The notes under the pieces: model-generated | The model's database searches: none | What the model was told of the DNA's origin: nothing | Seen by the model: only the letters and a program-made list of their open reading frames with translations | Made by a program: the position numbers and the translations under genes | From: Neurospora tetrasperma FGSC 2508 | Lineage: Eukaryota > Ascomycota > Sordariomycetes > Sordariales > Sordariaceae | Direction: 5' to 3' | Assembly (NCBI RefSeq): GCF_000213175.1 | Contig: NW_009799101.1 | Span: 574,265-638,264 of the forward strand | DNA length: 64,000 bases | Shown: in pieces, positions 47,979 to 59,180 of the stretch | Numbering within the stretch: the first letter of the stretch is position 1 | Layout of the letters: each line of letters begins with the position of its first letter

Positions 47979-48290
47979 TGTCACGGGGCAAGGCGATACT
48001 GAACGTATGGGGCAGAATATGACTTGTGTAATTGTACAAGGAAGAAGGGAAACTATAGAATCTGTGCGTAGCGGCTCATCCTATATAGGCGAGGGTGAGC
48101 CGTATCCTTAGTATACGTAACCGTAGCCTCCGGGAGCGTATGGCCAATTAGGGGGCCCGCGTTAGCCCAATAGCCGCTGTAGCGGTAGTGAGGCTGAACG
48201 AGTTAGCCAATTAGAGAGCGTACATCAACTGGCAACTATAGCCGTAGTAATACCGCGACCAGATGATAGTCACAGGCTAGCCCTGTAACA
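47979..48290 (+). mobile_element. Solo LTR, un-mutated, inside the KDZ-like element
   Basis: A 312-bp segment of normal composition starts TGTCACGGGGCAAGG and ends AGCCCTGTAACA. It is flanked by CCCCC at 47974-47978 and 48291-48295. Removing it with one CCCCC restores a continuous minus-strand reading (SIGRGG joined to ARIKITIRP), which supports insertion into the low-complexity frame. Its TGTCA(C/T)GGG start resembles the LTR at 33101, but the rest differs. Confidence 0.88.
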
Positions 48291-48295
48291 CCCCC

Positions 48296-51200
48296 CCTAC
48301 CTATACTTTAGTAATTTTATTAATAATTACCTTAGTAATTACTTTGAAGGTTACTCTAAGGACTACCTTGTTAAGGACTACTATATTGACCGTTATACTG
48401 ATTGTTATACTAATTATTATATTGACTGCTATACTAACCGCTATAATATTAATAATTACCTCTACCTATTTGGTCATCTTATTAGGGACTACTATAGTTA
48501 TATTAAGGACCGCCTTAGTAACCGCTATAATACTACTAACTACTTCTACCTATAGTATAGTAGTCTTATTGAGGACCGCTATATTGACCGTTATAATATT
48601 ATTAACTACTTCTACCTATAATATAATAGTCTTTTTAAGGACTACTATACTCCTAATGACTACTTCTATTTATCTAGTAGTCTTATTAATAACTACGCTA
48701 AGGACTACGCTAAGGACCACCTTGTTGAGGACTACCTTGTTGATGACTACCTTGTTAATGACCACCTTATTAATAACCACCTTACTAATAACCACGCTGA
48801 GGACCACGCTAAGGACCACCTTGTTAAGGACTACCTTAAGGACTATTATAATATTAACTGCCTTTATTATAATAACTACCTTACTCTATAATAATAGTAT
48901 TATCCCTATATTTACCCTAATTATACCGATAATTAATATAGCTACTTTAGTAGCTACAGCCAATCCTATCCTTATAGTAGTTACAGCTATTACTTTTATT
49001 ATTAGGATAGTTTGGACCGAATACATCTTCTTCCGCTAGTATAAGGCGCTATTTACTAGCTATTGGGTGATTATCGGTCCTCTGTGGAGGAGGTAGTTCG
49101 TTATCGATAAGAGTGTCTTCGAGGTAGTTTAAATCGGGCGCTTTTACTAGTTGGATAACTTTAAGTACGAACTCTAAAGGTATATCAATAAATTAATCCC
49201 GTTCAATACCTTTATACTTTAGTAAAAAAGGTAGACTCTTATATTTTTTACGTATTTTCTAACGAAGGTTTTTATTAATAATCCAAAGCTTACTAGGTTA
49301 ACGGTTTTTATTTATAGTCCGTTCGGATTTAATGACCTTAAATTATACTACACTTATATCTTAAAATTTAGTTCTAAGGTAAAACTATATAAGAAATTCC
49401 TTATTACTAAAGGTGGCTTCGTAATTAATATATTTAGCGATATACGAATAAACTTAATCGAAAATATACTTATTAATTTAATTTGAAATAAATTATATAA
49501 ATAAAGCTTTATACTCTAAATTACTAAAGTTGTAATTTAGAATATAAGGGTTATCTAAAACAATATCGTTGAAAAAGGTTTATATAATAATAATAAAGTA
49601 GTAGGATTTTAAAGTCTAATAAATATCTAAATTATATTAACGAACGTTTTTGAATTTACTTTATCGAAGGTCGATTTAGAAATCATAGGCCCGTTTAATA
49701 ATTAAATTAGCGAATTAATTATAATAGAATAAGAATAATAATTATTGGACTTTCTTATTAATGTTATTAATTACAGCTAAATCATCCTTCGGTATAGTAA
49801 TACTTCGAGGAATATCGGTATATAAAGAGGTTGATAGGAAATTTAGGTCGGGACTATAATAATAGTTATTGGTAATAGGGTTGTATTATAGGCGGGAAGG
49901 TACATTAGTCTCTCGAAGACTCTAAAGACTAGTACGGGTTGGCTTATAGAAATACTCTAGGTATATATTTTCTAAACGCTTGATACCGTTATACCTTCGG
50001 CAATTCCTAGTATTTAAACCGCCGCCGCCACTACTACTACGAATAAGCGTTTCTAACTATCGGCCACCACAACCACTACGGCTACTACTACTACAACTAG
50101 ATGGATTAAATAGATTAAGAATACTAGAATAAAACTCTTTGTTATTGAAGGGACTAGGAGTACTAGAATAAAACTCTTCATTATCGAAGGGATTAGGAAT
50201 ATCAAAGGCACTAGAAGGACCGGGAGCATTAGAAGGACCAAACTCTTCGTTATCGAAAGTACTAGGAACTAAGTCAGCAAACTCCTAGTTATCGAAGGTA
50301 CTAAATATATTAAAAGGACTAAGAGTATTAGAAGGACCAGGAATACTAATATTACTAAGGTTATTATTATTTTTATCGACCTTAGTAGTCGAGAAGATCC
50401 CTTTAATGCCTATTGCTGAATACCTAGTACTTTAGCTTCCGGTGGCTATAGTAGGCAACTTTTAAATATTAAATATAGTATCTAGTTTCGGTTTATTAAA
50501 GAATAACGGTAGGAATAGCGCCCTCTTATTTTTATTCTTACTCCCTTATAAAGTACGAATCTTTTTAGCTAAACGCTCTCTTACTTTTTATTTTTTATTT
50601 AAATTAGAGAACTCATCGAACTTATTATCTCCGAAATTAATTAGTTTGCTCTTGTCCTACTCAGTTTTCTTCTACGCTTCTTCGTACTACCTCTTTTATT
50701 TTGCCCTATCTTTAGCCTCTTCGAATAATTTACTAAAATAGTCTTCTTCGTTCAATCGAGCTTTCTCTTTCTCGGCTTAGCGATATTATTCAATTTAGCG
50801 ATATTACTCGGCTTAGAGGCGACGTTACTCAGCTTAGAAGCGACGTTACTCGGCTTTATTAGCCAAGCGAATGCGCTTAGCTTCTTAGCGAACCTTTTCC
50901 TCCCATTAACGAGTTTGCTTATTAATCTTTTTGATAGACGTAAGATATTGTATATTAAAGTCGCTTCCGGTAGTTATACTCTAATTATTATATAATTAAC
51001 TTTAATTCTATAACAATAATAATAAAAGTTACTTCCGTCTCTAAGGTAGTACGATTTTCTCTTTACCTTATTACTACAAAATTAATTAATTTAGTTAGCT
51101 TTATTAGATTTACTAGATCTATTAATTTCTCTAGCTACGAAGGGAGAATAGCTACCAAGAGGGAAATTAATTATAACTAAGAGGAGAGGAAAATTAGCTA

Positions 51201-51940
51201 CAATCACAATTAGGAGGTGGAGGGGGAAATTAGCCTTGACCAGGACTAGTAGGAAGTTACTATTAGGGATACTGGAGGGGGAATAGCTAGCGGCTTAATA
51301 ACTAAATTTAGTATTTCTAAAGACCGTGACTATTACTCGGTATATTGCTACTACTAGATAAGAAGCTTAATAGGTCTTGTAGAAGGTTTAGGCGAGGTAC
51401 GGTATTTCGAGCTAGGTATTATTAATATTATTATTTATAACGGCTATATAATATTATATTCGGGGTAGGAATGGGTTAACGGGGTGGTTAATAGGGTAAT
51501 TAACGGATTGCCGCCTGGGAATCCTTAGTTAAAGGATCGGTTAATATAGTCGTATTCGACTTAGTATAAATCTTTTTTAGAATCTTTTTAATTATAGTAC
51601 GTAGGCTTAGGCTAATTAGTAAATTGATATTGCAATTAGCCCTAATAGAAGTCTTAGTATTATATTTACGGGATCCTAAATATATAGATATAAATTTATT
51701 TATACTTGTGTTTCAAGAGCCTGTTTACGGGTACTGGCAATATTGAAGCGCTGCTGAGTATAATTAAGTGTTTGCGTAGGTTAAGTATAGTTTATATCGG
51801 TAGGCGATATAGGCGTACTATTAGCAGGCTATTCCACATTTTACTTATACTCGTAGTTATAATATTTAACCTTATAAAAATCATTGCGGGTATCGTTATT
51901 TTAGTAACCTTTAAAATTAATAATCCTCTTCGCTAAAGAG
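48296..51940 (-). pseudogene. Opposite-strand frame of the KDZ-like element: Q/G/Y/S-rich and coiled-coil protein relic
   Basis: Read on the minus strand with RIP stops taken as Gln, 49039-48344 gives a Gln/Gly/Tyr/Ser/Pro-rich sequence with 5-residue repeats of the QQGGP/QQGSP type (48680-48850), resembling prion-like or phase-separating low-complexity domains. Upstream on the same strand lie Phe/Glu/Ser/Pro repeats (PFDNEEFYSS-like, 50.1-50.35 kb) and a charged helical segment with AE(Q)RRF(Q) repeats followed by KEKARLNEEDYFSKLFEEAK (50.73-50.95 kb). I do not know whether these belong to one gene, and frame continuity over the whole span was not proven. The plus-strand 231-codon frame at 48344-49039 (Thr/Leu repeats) is the shadow of this sequence. 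The function is unknown. Confidence 0.5.
48680..48850. repeat. 15-bp minisatellite (GACCACCTTGTTAAG type)
   Basis: About eleven diverged head-to-tail units alternate between GACCACCTTGTTAAG-like and GACTACCTTGTTGATG-like forms. On the minus strand they encode the QQGGP-type pentapeptide repeats. Confidence 0.8.
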
Positions 51941-52162
51941 GCTAATTTCTACTTCCTTTCTATAGAGCCTAAACCTTCTATTTAAATAACTATTAATTAT
52001 AGTCGCACGTATAGTTAAATTAGAATAATACTTACAATAATTAGCAAAGAGTAATTTAATAGCGCTATAATAGTTATAAATTAGTTAAAGTATTATTGAT
52101 ACTATTGGTAATATAGCGAAGGTAGAGATAGTAGTGCTTAATTTGTTAATTGAGGTTGAGGA

Positions 52163-52231
52163 TGAAATTTGAAAGAGGAGGAAGTTTGAGAGGAGGAGGA
52201 AGTTTGAAAGGAGGAGGAAGTCTGAGAGGGA
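52163..52231. repeat. Tandem repeat, GAGGAGGAAGTTTGA unit
   Basis: Three purine-rich units of about 21 bp (AGGAGGAAGTTTGAGAGGAGG-like) lie between the two divergent frames of the KDZ-like element. Confidence 0.75.
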
Positions 52232-53399
52232 GAAATGATAGCTCGAAATTTATTATCATTTACCTAATTACTTAATTTTAAATTATACAGTACTTTAACA
52301 GGTAGGTGAATATAATTACAATGGTTCTACTACCTTTCGATTTACTAGAAAATTGAAATAGGATAGTAGAATATAGCGATATTAGTAGGTAATTATTAAT
52401 TTATTTACTTAATAACTACTTTTTAGGTAATTCTAGCCGGCGTAAATAAAACGATAGCGGAGTACTATATAAGTAACTATATTTTACTTACTACAATCGG
52501 CCGGTAAATAGTCTCAATAGCGGGGTATTATTAATAATAATACTATTTTAGTATTTTTTCTACTATTAAATAATTTTAAAAGATTAAATAAAATAGCGGG
52601 GTATTAATAGTAAATATAGTAATAGAGGTTTGGTATTAATTTCCTTACGTTCGTTGGTAGGTCTGGAAGGCGGTTAATTATAGGGGTTTATCCGAATAAT
52701 TAGGGAAATAGATCTATATTAGTAAATACGAAGTACGTACCTTATTCTGGTAGAGGATTAATAGGGGTTATTTGATGTAGGAAAGGGTTTATTTAAATTT
52801 GAATATACTATATAGATAATATATAATTAGTTCTTTACTATAATTTGTAGTTTATACCTTATATTATATTAAGTAGGTACCCGTTTGATTTATTAAGTGT
52901 AATAGGGTTTTAACTTTTACAATTTACTTTTATTAAACTTATAAACAGCTTTATAGAATTTATTATAATTTATTAATTCTAATTCTCCCCTTTATATTTA
53001 ACTCCTATCTATTATCTTCGGATTTAATTATATTACCAGTCTCTGGTTATCTTTTTTATTAATATATTTAATTATACTTTTTAAGATTATATAGTACTTC
53101 TAGCCTTCTTAATTCCGCTATACTTCGTCGGAGAATTAAAGTAAATAAAGACAATAATACTCCCTTATAAATAAATTATATTATTAATAAACTACTACTA
53201 CTTAAGATTAGTTATAGTAAATGTATGCCCCTCCTTAGGATTTACTTATATTAACCTACTAATAATTAACCCCAGCGTTTAAAATTACTAAACTTTACTC
53301 TGCTAATTAATAGTAATAATAATATAATTATATTTAATATAGGCGCGGTATATAATGATAATAATCATAATAATTAGAAAGAGGTTAATAATAAGGGTA

Positions 53400-56300
53400 A
53401 TAGCGAAGGTAAATTGGATTTAATCTCTCCCTAAATTAATATGATACTAATAGTTTCTAAGGTGTTATTAATTAAAACAATATTTACGAAGGTATAGACC
53501 TTACAAATATATAGCGCCGATTTAAAAATTTAAGATAGCCAATATAGATAATATTTTACTTATTAGGTTCGACGAGGAATAGTTGTAGCTTGATTTTGAA
53601 TATAATAAGCGTGAATTTAACTGATACAAATTAGAGATAATCGCATTCGAAGAGGATTTCGTAGATGAATAGGTAGAATAAATCGAGTAATAACCAAAAA
53701 TCCCCTAAAGTATTACAACCCGCGGCCTTATTTTTAATATATTAGAATTTATCTAATATTATTATAATCGATACAAATATTTGTCGGATTTTCATCTGGC
53801 TATTAGTTTGTATACTATTATTAATAAGCGTTTTTAGAAGTAGTATAAGGTATAGGTCGAGATTCTAAGCATTTTACGTAGCTAAAACGGTAGAGTTATA
53901 ATTAATATTCAGCGCCTACTAAAATAATTAGAAATATTGAAAAATCGTACTACCCGACGGTTACTATTATTAGATATACGTATAGCTAAAATTCTATTAC
54001 AAACCTTAAGGATAAAAACAGAATTAGCTAGTTATAAAAGATAATAATAGTAATAATAATAAGAATAAGAATAATAATAAGAGGGTAAAGTTGATTCCGA
54101 TTCTTCTATAGTCCTAGGACCCTTGTATTTTATAAACCTATATTTCCTTTACTAGGCCTTCCTTAATTCGAATACCGCTAATATAATATATAAGGGTATA
54201 ATATACTTTGTAAATAATCCGACGGAACTATACTATATAGTCTACTAATCATTTTTAATTCGAATAACCTCTAGTAAATATATACACTTTAGTAGGAGGT
54301 TAAATTCCAAAGATATAAACAAAGCAATTTTTCTATTGGACTTTATTTACTTCTATTATTGTAATAAGATTAATGAATGTATTTACTACTTACTAAAGGA
54401 CTACCCCGACTCTAAATATATATTAGTTATATAAAGGCGGTTAGTAAAAATTATACTATTTAAATCGAATAGTATACTAGCGAAATTACTTTAATTATTA
54501 ATAAGTATATTCATACTAATTCACCTTTATTAGATAACGAATTCCCCAATCTCTTAACCTATTTCCAATTTAGCCGATAAATATATTTCGAATAATATAA
54601 ATTCATCATACGCCTCGATTAGGAATATTAGATTTTATAGAAATAGGCTAATTAATTTATACCTATCATTCTTAATTACTTTAATAGTAATATTCTAGGT
54701 AATTCTAGTCTACTAGTACAAATAGGGAAATAGAAGGAAAAAAGGACGTTCAAAAAAATATATAATTAAGCCTAATATTAAGTAGAAAAATAGGTATTAT
54801 TTCATTCGTCGGGTCCTGGATACAACTAGTTAAAATAATTTAAATAGATTTTAAGTTAAATTATGGGATTTTAATAAGGTTATTAAAATGAAGCTATTTC
54901 CCTTTACATTTATATATCAACTTCGAGCTCAATTCGAGATTAGAGAATTCGGCCGTGCAATATTTGAATAATACTAGGATAAAGTTAATAATCCTGGCCT
55001 TAAAGTTCTTAGCTGTCCTATATTAATATTTATTAATGGTTTTAGCGTTTATTATAATACCTACCGGTCTATAATAGGAGTGTATTAGTCGCCCGCTAAT
55101 CTACTATATAATACTCGAATTCGTAATACTAATATCTTTCCCATCGTTCTAAGTCCGTACGCTTCGAATTTTAATAATATTGAAAGGCACTAGGTTGTCT
55201 TATACCTTTAAATCGGGGTACAATAGTAATATAAATCCATGGCCGGCTAATACTAGTATCGGTATTTACTATATATTATGCTAGCAATATACCTCAATAA
55301 AATTAGAATACTAAAGTAATTAGTATAGTTAGCTACAAATTTTATCGGTTTTATTTTATCAGCCCAGATTATATTATTAATTAATTAAATATTTTGGAAG
55401 CTTTCCAATCTGAAATCAACCGGTATTATTATTAATATATATAAATACAATACGAAGTTAATATTAATATAAGTATAAAAAGCTATTAAACAATATATAG
55501 AACCTAGTAGGGGATTAGTCTAATTTAGCTAATATTATTCGATTTAACCCCAGTACTCAATACTATCTTAATACAACCCCCTAATTTAGCCTATTTAGAA
55601 TATAAAAGTATTATAACCGAAACACACGAAATATTACTAAATATATTTTTAATAATAAAGGCACGTACTAAATATAGCTGTACAATTTAATATTAACTAT
55701 TCCCAACTAATTAAACTTCGCTACTATCGCCAATCTTGTACCTTCTAAATTATATTTTGACGGACTATATAAAATAGTCTATTATAGTACCCCCTCTTTT
55801 TATAATATAGCTTCGCAAAGACTATATTAAATAGTATATATAGGAAGCCTAGAAATCTATTATTCAACTAGACCGTAGAAATAACGAGGACGAGGAAGCA
55901 GATCTTCGATTACTCTTTAATTTCGCTAGAATATTAGCTACTATAACTTAGAATAATCATATTTCAATAAATATTAGGAATACCTTTTCCGAATATAGTA
56001 AGATGGATTATTATATTTTGGCTACTAGAAATTAGTATATTAAACTGTATTATACTATAATAGAGGCTATTACTAATAATCCGAGGGTACGGAATATATT
56101 TAGATCTCGTTCGCAACCAAATTAATTACCCTTATAATTATCCTCGCAGTAATTATCAATATTGAATATTATTAGTATTATAATTATAAGTAATTTAAAA
56201 AATAATAATAATAATACAGATAGAAAAGAAGATATAAATAATATTATAGCAGAAAACGAAGAAGGTTGTATAGTAGCTATAGTAGTAGTAGAAGTAAGTA

Positions 56301-57652
56301 TACTCCCTAAGCGAGCTAAAAAGTATATTAAAAAGGCTCTCCGGCCAAACGTTTATTTAGGTACATATTATGCCGACTTTTACGAACAATATAGTCCGCC
56401 TGGTTTATTAAACGTATTAGCGGAAGAAAAATATTATAAATAAGTTTTACCCCTAAATTAAAGTCTTAGCGCCCGCTAGGCACAAGTATAGACACAGGCA
56501 TAGGTATAGGCACCCGGCCTGTATTTTAAGGCAGACGGTGCTACGTAACCGACCTGGGCTATAAATTTAATATACAAAACCGGTGCCGGGATTATAGCTA
56601 TTGCTAATTGAATATGTAGATATTAATAATAACGATAAACGATTTAAAGAAAAATAGTAGAAACGATTAATAGTAGAGATATTAAATAGTAGATCTTCGA
56701 ATAAAAGTATATTATTTATATTATCCGATTCGTACTATTCAATTCATTTACCAATAACACCGAATTAACCGACCAAATCAGCTATATCATTAGGGAAGCC
56801 CCCAATCTATAAGATGATCCAATTTATAAAAATAAGAAATAGCCTAGTACGAAGAAGACTAAGCGAAATAAAGAGGCGGAGTTCGATATTCTAGACTCTG
56901 CGAACGATATATACATTCGGCCTAGTATTATTAGCAAATTAAAGGATATACAGCGAATTTACTACCCTATCGCTAAATTTTATCTACTATTATCCGCTGC
57001 TTTGATGTCTAATTTATTCCGTTGTACCTTATCTAGAGCATATAATTTAAATTACAATATTCCTAGCATTCTAAGGTTTGTAGCTAGTAATATATAATAT
57101 AGCAATAGAGTATTATTTATAGACAGGTACGTACATTTCCTCTATTACCCGGATCCCCAATCCCCTAGGCCTATACCTATACCTATACCCGATACCTATA
57201 CCTAATGCTTATCCTCCTATTTATACCGAGACCCCGAGCTCCCCGAACGCCAGCTACTAGATTTTGGGATTAAATATTAGCGGGATTTATACTAGGATAT
57301 TACTATAAGAATTTAACCATATTACTCAATATAATATATATATACAGCTTACATAAAATCGGTATAAAGTCGGCAAACGTTAATAGTATAATACAATTAC
57401 AAAACCCTCAAAAATACGCCCGAGCACTCCTATTAACCGAAATTAGAAAGATTGCTAATATAGACCGATATTTAGTCTGTATTTATATAGTACCCTCCAG
57501 CGCTATACCTTTAGTATCGGCAATTACATTAAATACTAGTACAATACCGGCCCCAGCCCCGGTACTACCGACAACGACAACATCGGCCGTATCGATTACA
57601 TCTTCGCCCACGAGTAGAAGTAGTACAACGAACGTTGCATCTTTCTCGTACT
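53400..57652 (+). pseudogene. KDZ/Plavaka-like transposase remnant
   Basis: Plus-strand translation, allowing stops at Gln codons, gives motifs that resemble fungal Plavaka/KDZ transposases: GFSVYYNTYRS followed by GVYQSPANL near 55.03-55.11 kb; NIFPIVLSPYASNFNNIERH near 55.13-55.19 kb; and RPNVYLGTYYADFYEQYSPP with GLLNVLAEEKY near 56.34-56.44 kb. The C-terminus is Ser/Thr/Pro-rich (57.54-57.65 kb) and ends in a TAA. These elements are CACTA-related cut-and-paste transposons. I base the family on motif memory, so a profile search is needed. Catalytic residues were not mapped. Confidence 0.62.
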
Positions 57653-58239
57653 AATTAAAGTAAAGCTTATTAATTATATTAATTTTACATTTGAGTTACC
57701 GTTTGTCAAAGAGGGTGAGCCATTAATTATTAGTCTGCTAATTTTGCTTATAGATAGGGTATATATTATAGATATTTCGAGGGTTAAGGAATATAACTAT
57801 AGCTATAAACGTCAGTTAATTTAGGTAAATTAAAATATTATATGGATATAGTTATAGTACGTTAATTATTATCTTCTTACCTTCAATATACTAATATTAA
57901 GAAGGATCGTAGTCGGCTTATTAGGTTAGTTGGGCCTTAATAATATATTACTTTACTCACTTTACAATTAATTATAATTACAGTTTGGAGGTAGTAGATA
58001 CTAATTATTATTAACACTTTCATAATATTTAGTAATAGAACCGATTACTAATTTAATATATAATACCCTCTCCACTAATAATTCAATTCCTTTATATTCT
58101 TATCTAACCGTAATACCTATAATAAATAATATATAGTAACTAATAGTAATCTGTGCATTGAAAGTCCATTTATATATATACTAACCTCTAAATAGAAGCA
58201 TTAACTATAGAGTTCTAGACTAGGGAATCGCTCTCATTT

Positions 58240-58505
58240 ATCGCATCGCAATCATTATATCGCAATTATTACATCGCAATTATCGCATTACTCAATTGCA
58301 TCGCTCAAATTAATATATAAGCGCCGAATTGACTAAAAATTAACTAAATAATTCTAAACTAGGGCATCGTATTGTATCGCTCAGTTAAATCGCTTAATTG
58401 TATTGTTGCAAATTCAACTCGTCCTATATATCTCGTTCATCGCATCGCTTAACTACATTACTATAAATTCAATTGGTCCTATCGCTCAAATGCATCGCTC
58501 CCCAA
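58240..58505. repeat. Subterminal CATCGC repeats
   Basis: At least a dozen copies of CATCGC/TATCGC, often followed by AATTA or TCAATTG, are spread over 265 bp near the right end of the KDZ-like element. Subterminal repeat arrays of this kind bind transposase in CACTA-type elements. Confidence 0.7.
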
Positions 58506-58562
58506 GCCGGCGCCGGCCGGGTGCCGGGTGCCGGGTATAGAGTGTAGATGCCGGGCGCAGGG
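58503..58562. repeat. GC-rich GCCGGGT repeat patch
   Basis: Copies of GCCGGGT/GCCGGCC in a short GC island surrounded by AT-rich DNA, near the right terminal repeat of the KDZ-like element. Confidence 0.7.
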
Positions 58563-58953
58563 CTACTTTAGGCACAGGTAGTGTAATAGACCGTACGTTA
58601 GGTACTATACGCTAGACTAAACGGGCGGCGGCGGGTAATAGAGTAGGTCGTACGTAAGTAGGCGGTAGGGTAGGTAGTAGGCAAATCTGTAGATAAATAC
58701 ACGCATTCATATACATTACTCGCAACTTCCTCTCTTAACTTTTCTATATACGAGTCTTTGTAAGGTATTTAACGTCTAGGAAGGTGCAATATCAATTTAC
58801 TATAGGAGATCAACTTACTATAAGAGACCAGTTTACTATATAAATCTATAAACAATTCATATACGGTAAGTTGGACTATACAATAATAGATACAGTTTAT
58901 AGTCGGCTGACGGTAAGCTGATAGTATCCGGCTCTAGGGGTTCCGCAGGTAAG

Positions 58954-59180
58954 TAAATAATATAATAAGGCGAACTATTTAAATAACAATCGCGAGTATA
59001 GCGGGGTAAATTATATATCCAGTATATAATTTAAAACTACAATAGGACTATCTCTTAAAGATTCGAGTATTATTATACAATAAGGGTAGTTAAAGAAGGT
59101 ATTAGTAAAACCGGTTCTTATTTGCACTTTTATTAATAATAATTATATCAAATATCTTTTAATTTAGTACGCGTTCGAAC
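58954..59180. other. Spacer between transposons
   Basis: AT-rich sequence between the KDZ-like right end and the LINE 3' end. No motif recognised. Confidence 0.5.

Larger units (their letters stand above)
46908..58953 (+). mobile_element. KDZ/Plavaka-like DNA transposon, about 12 kb, RIP-mutated
   Basis: The left end (from 46908: CTTACTGTGGAATACC...TACTATCAGATTACTGTTAG) and the inverted right end (from 58953: CTTACCTGCGGAACCCC...TACTATCAGCTTACCGTCAG) form imperfect terminal repeats of about 60 bp, differing mainly by transitions and a small indel. Between them lie a plus-strand transposase-like remnant (53.4-57.65 kb), a minus-strand low-complexity frame (48.3-52 kb), subterminal ATCGC repeats and a solo LTR inserted later. 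The assignment to the Kyakuja-Dileera-Zisupton/Plavaka group rests on transposase motifs recalled from fungal proteins. I found no clean target duplication. Confidence 0.62.

Noticed and set aside
48344-49039. Plus-strand 231-residue protein rich in Thr, Leu and Ile
   Set aside because: It is the complement of a minisatellite. The minus strand gives a more natural protein once Gln-position stops are allowed, and the plus frame has no domain.
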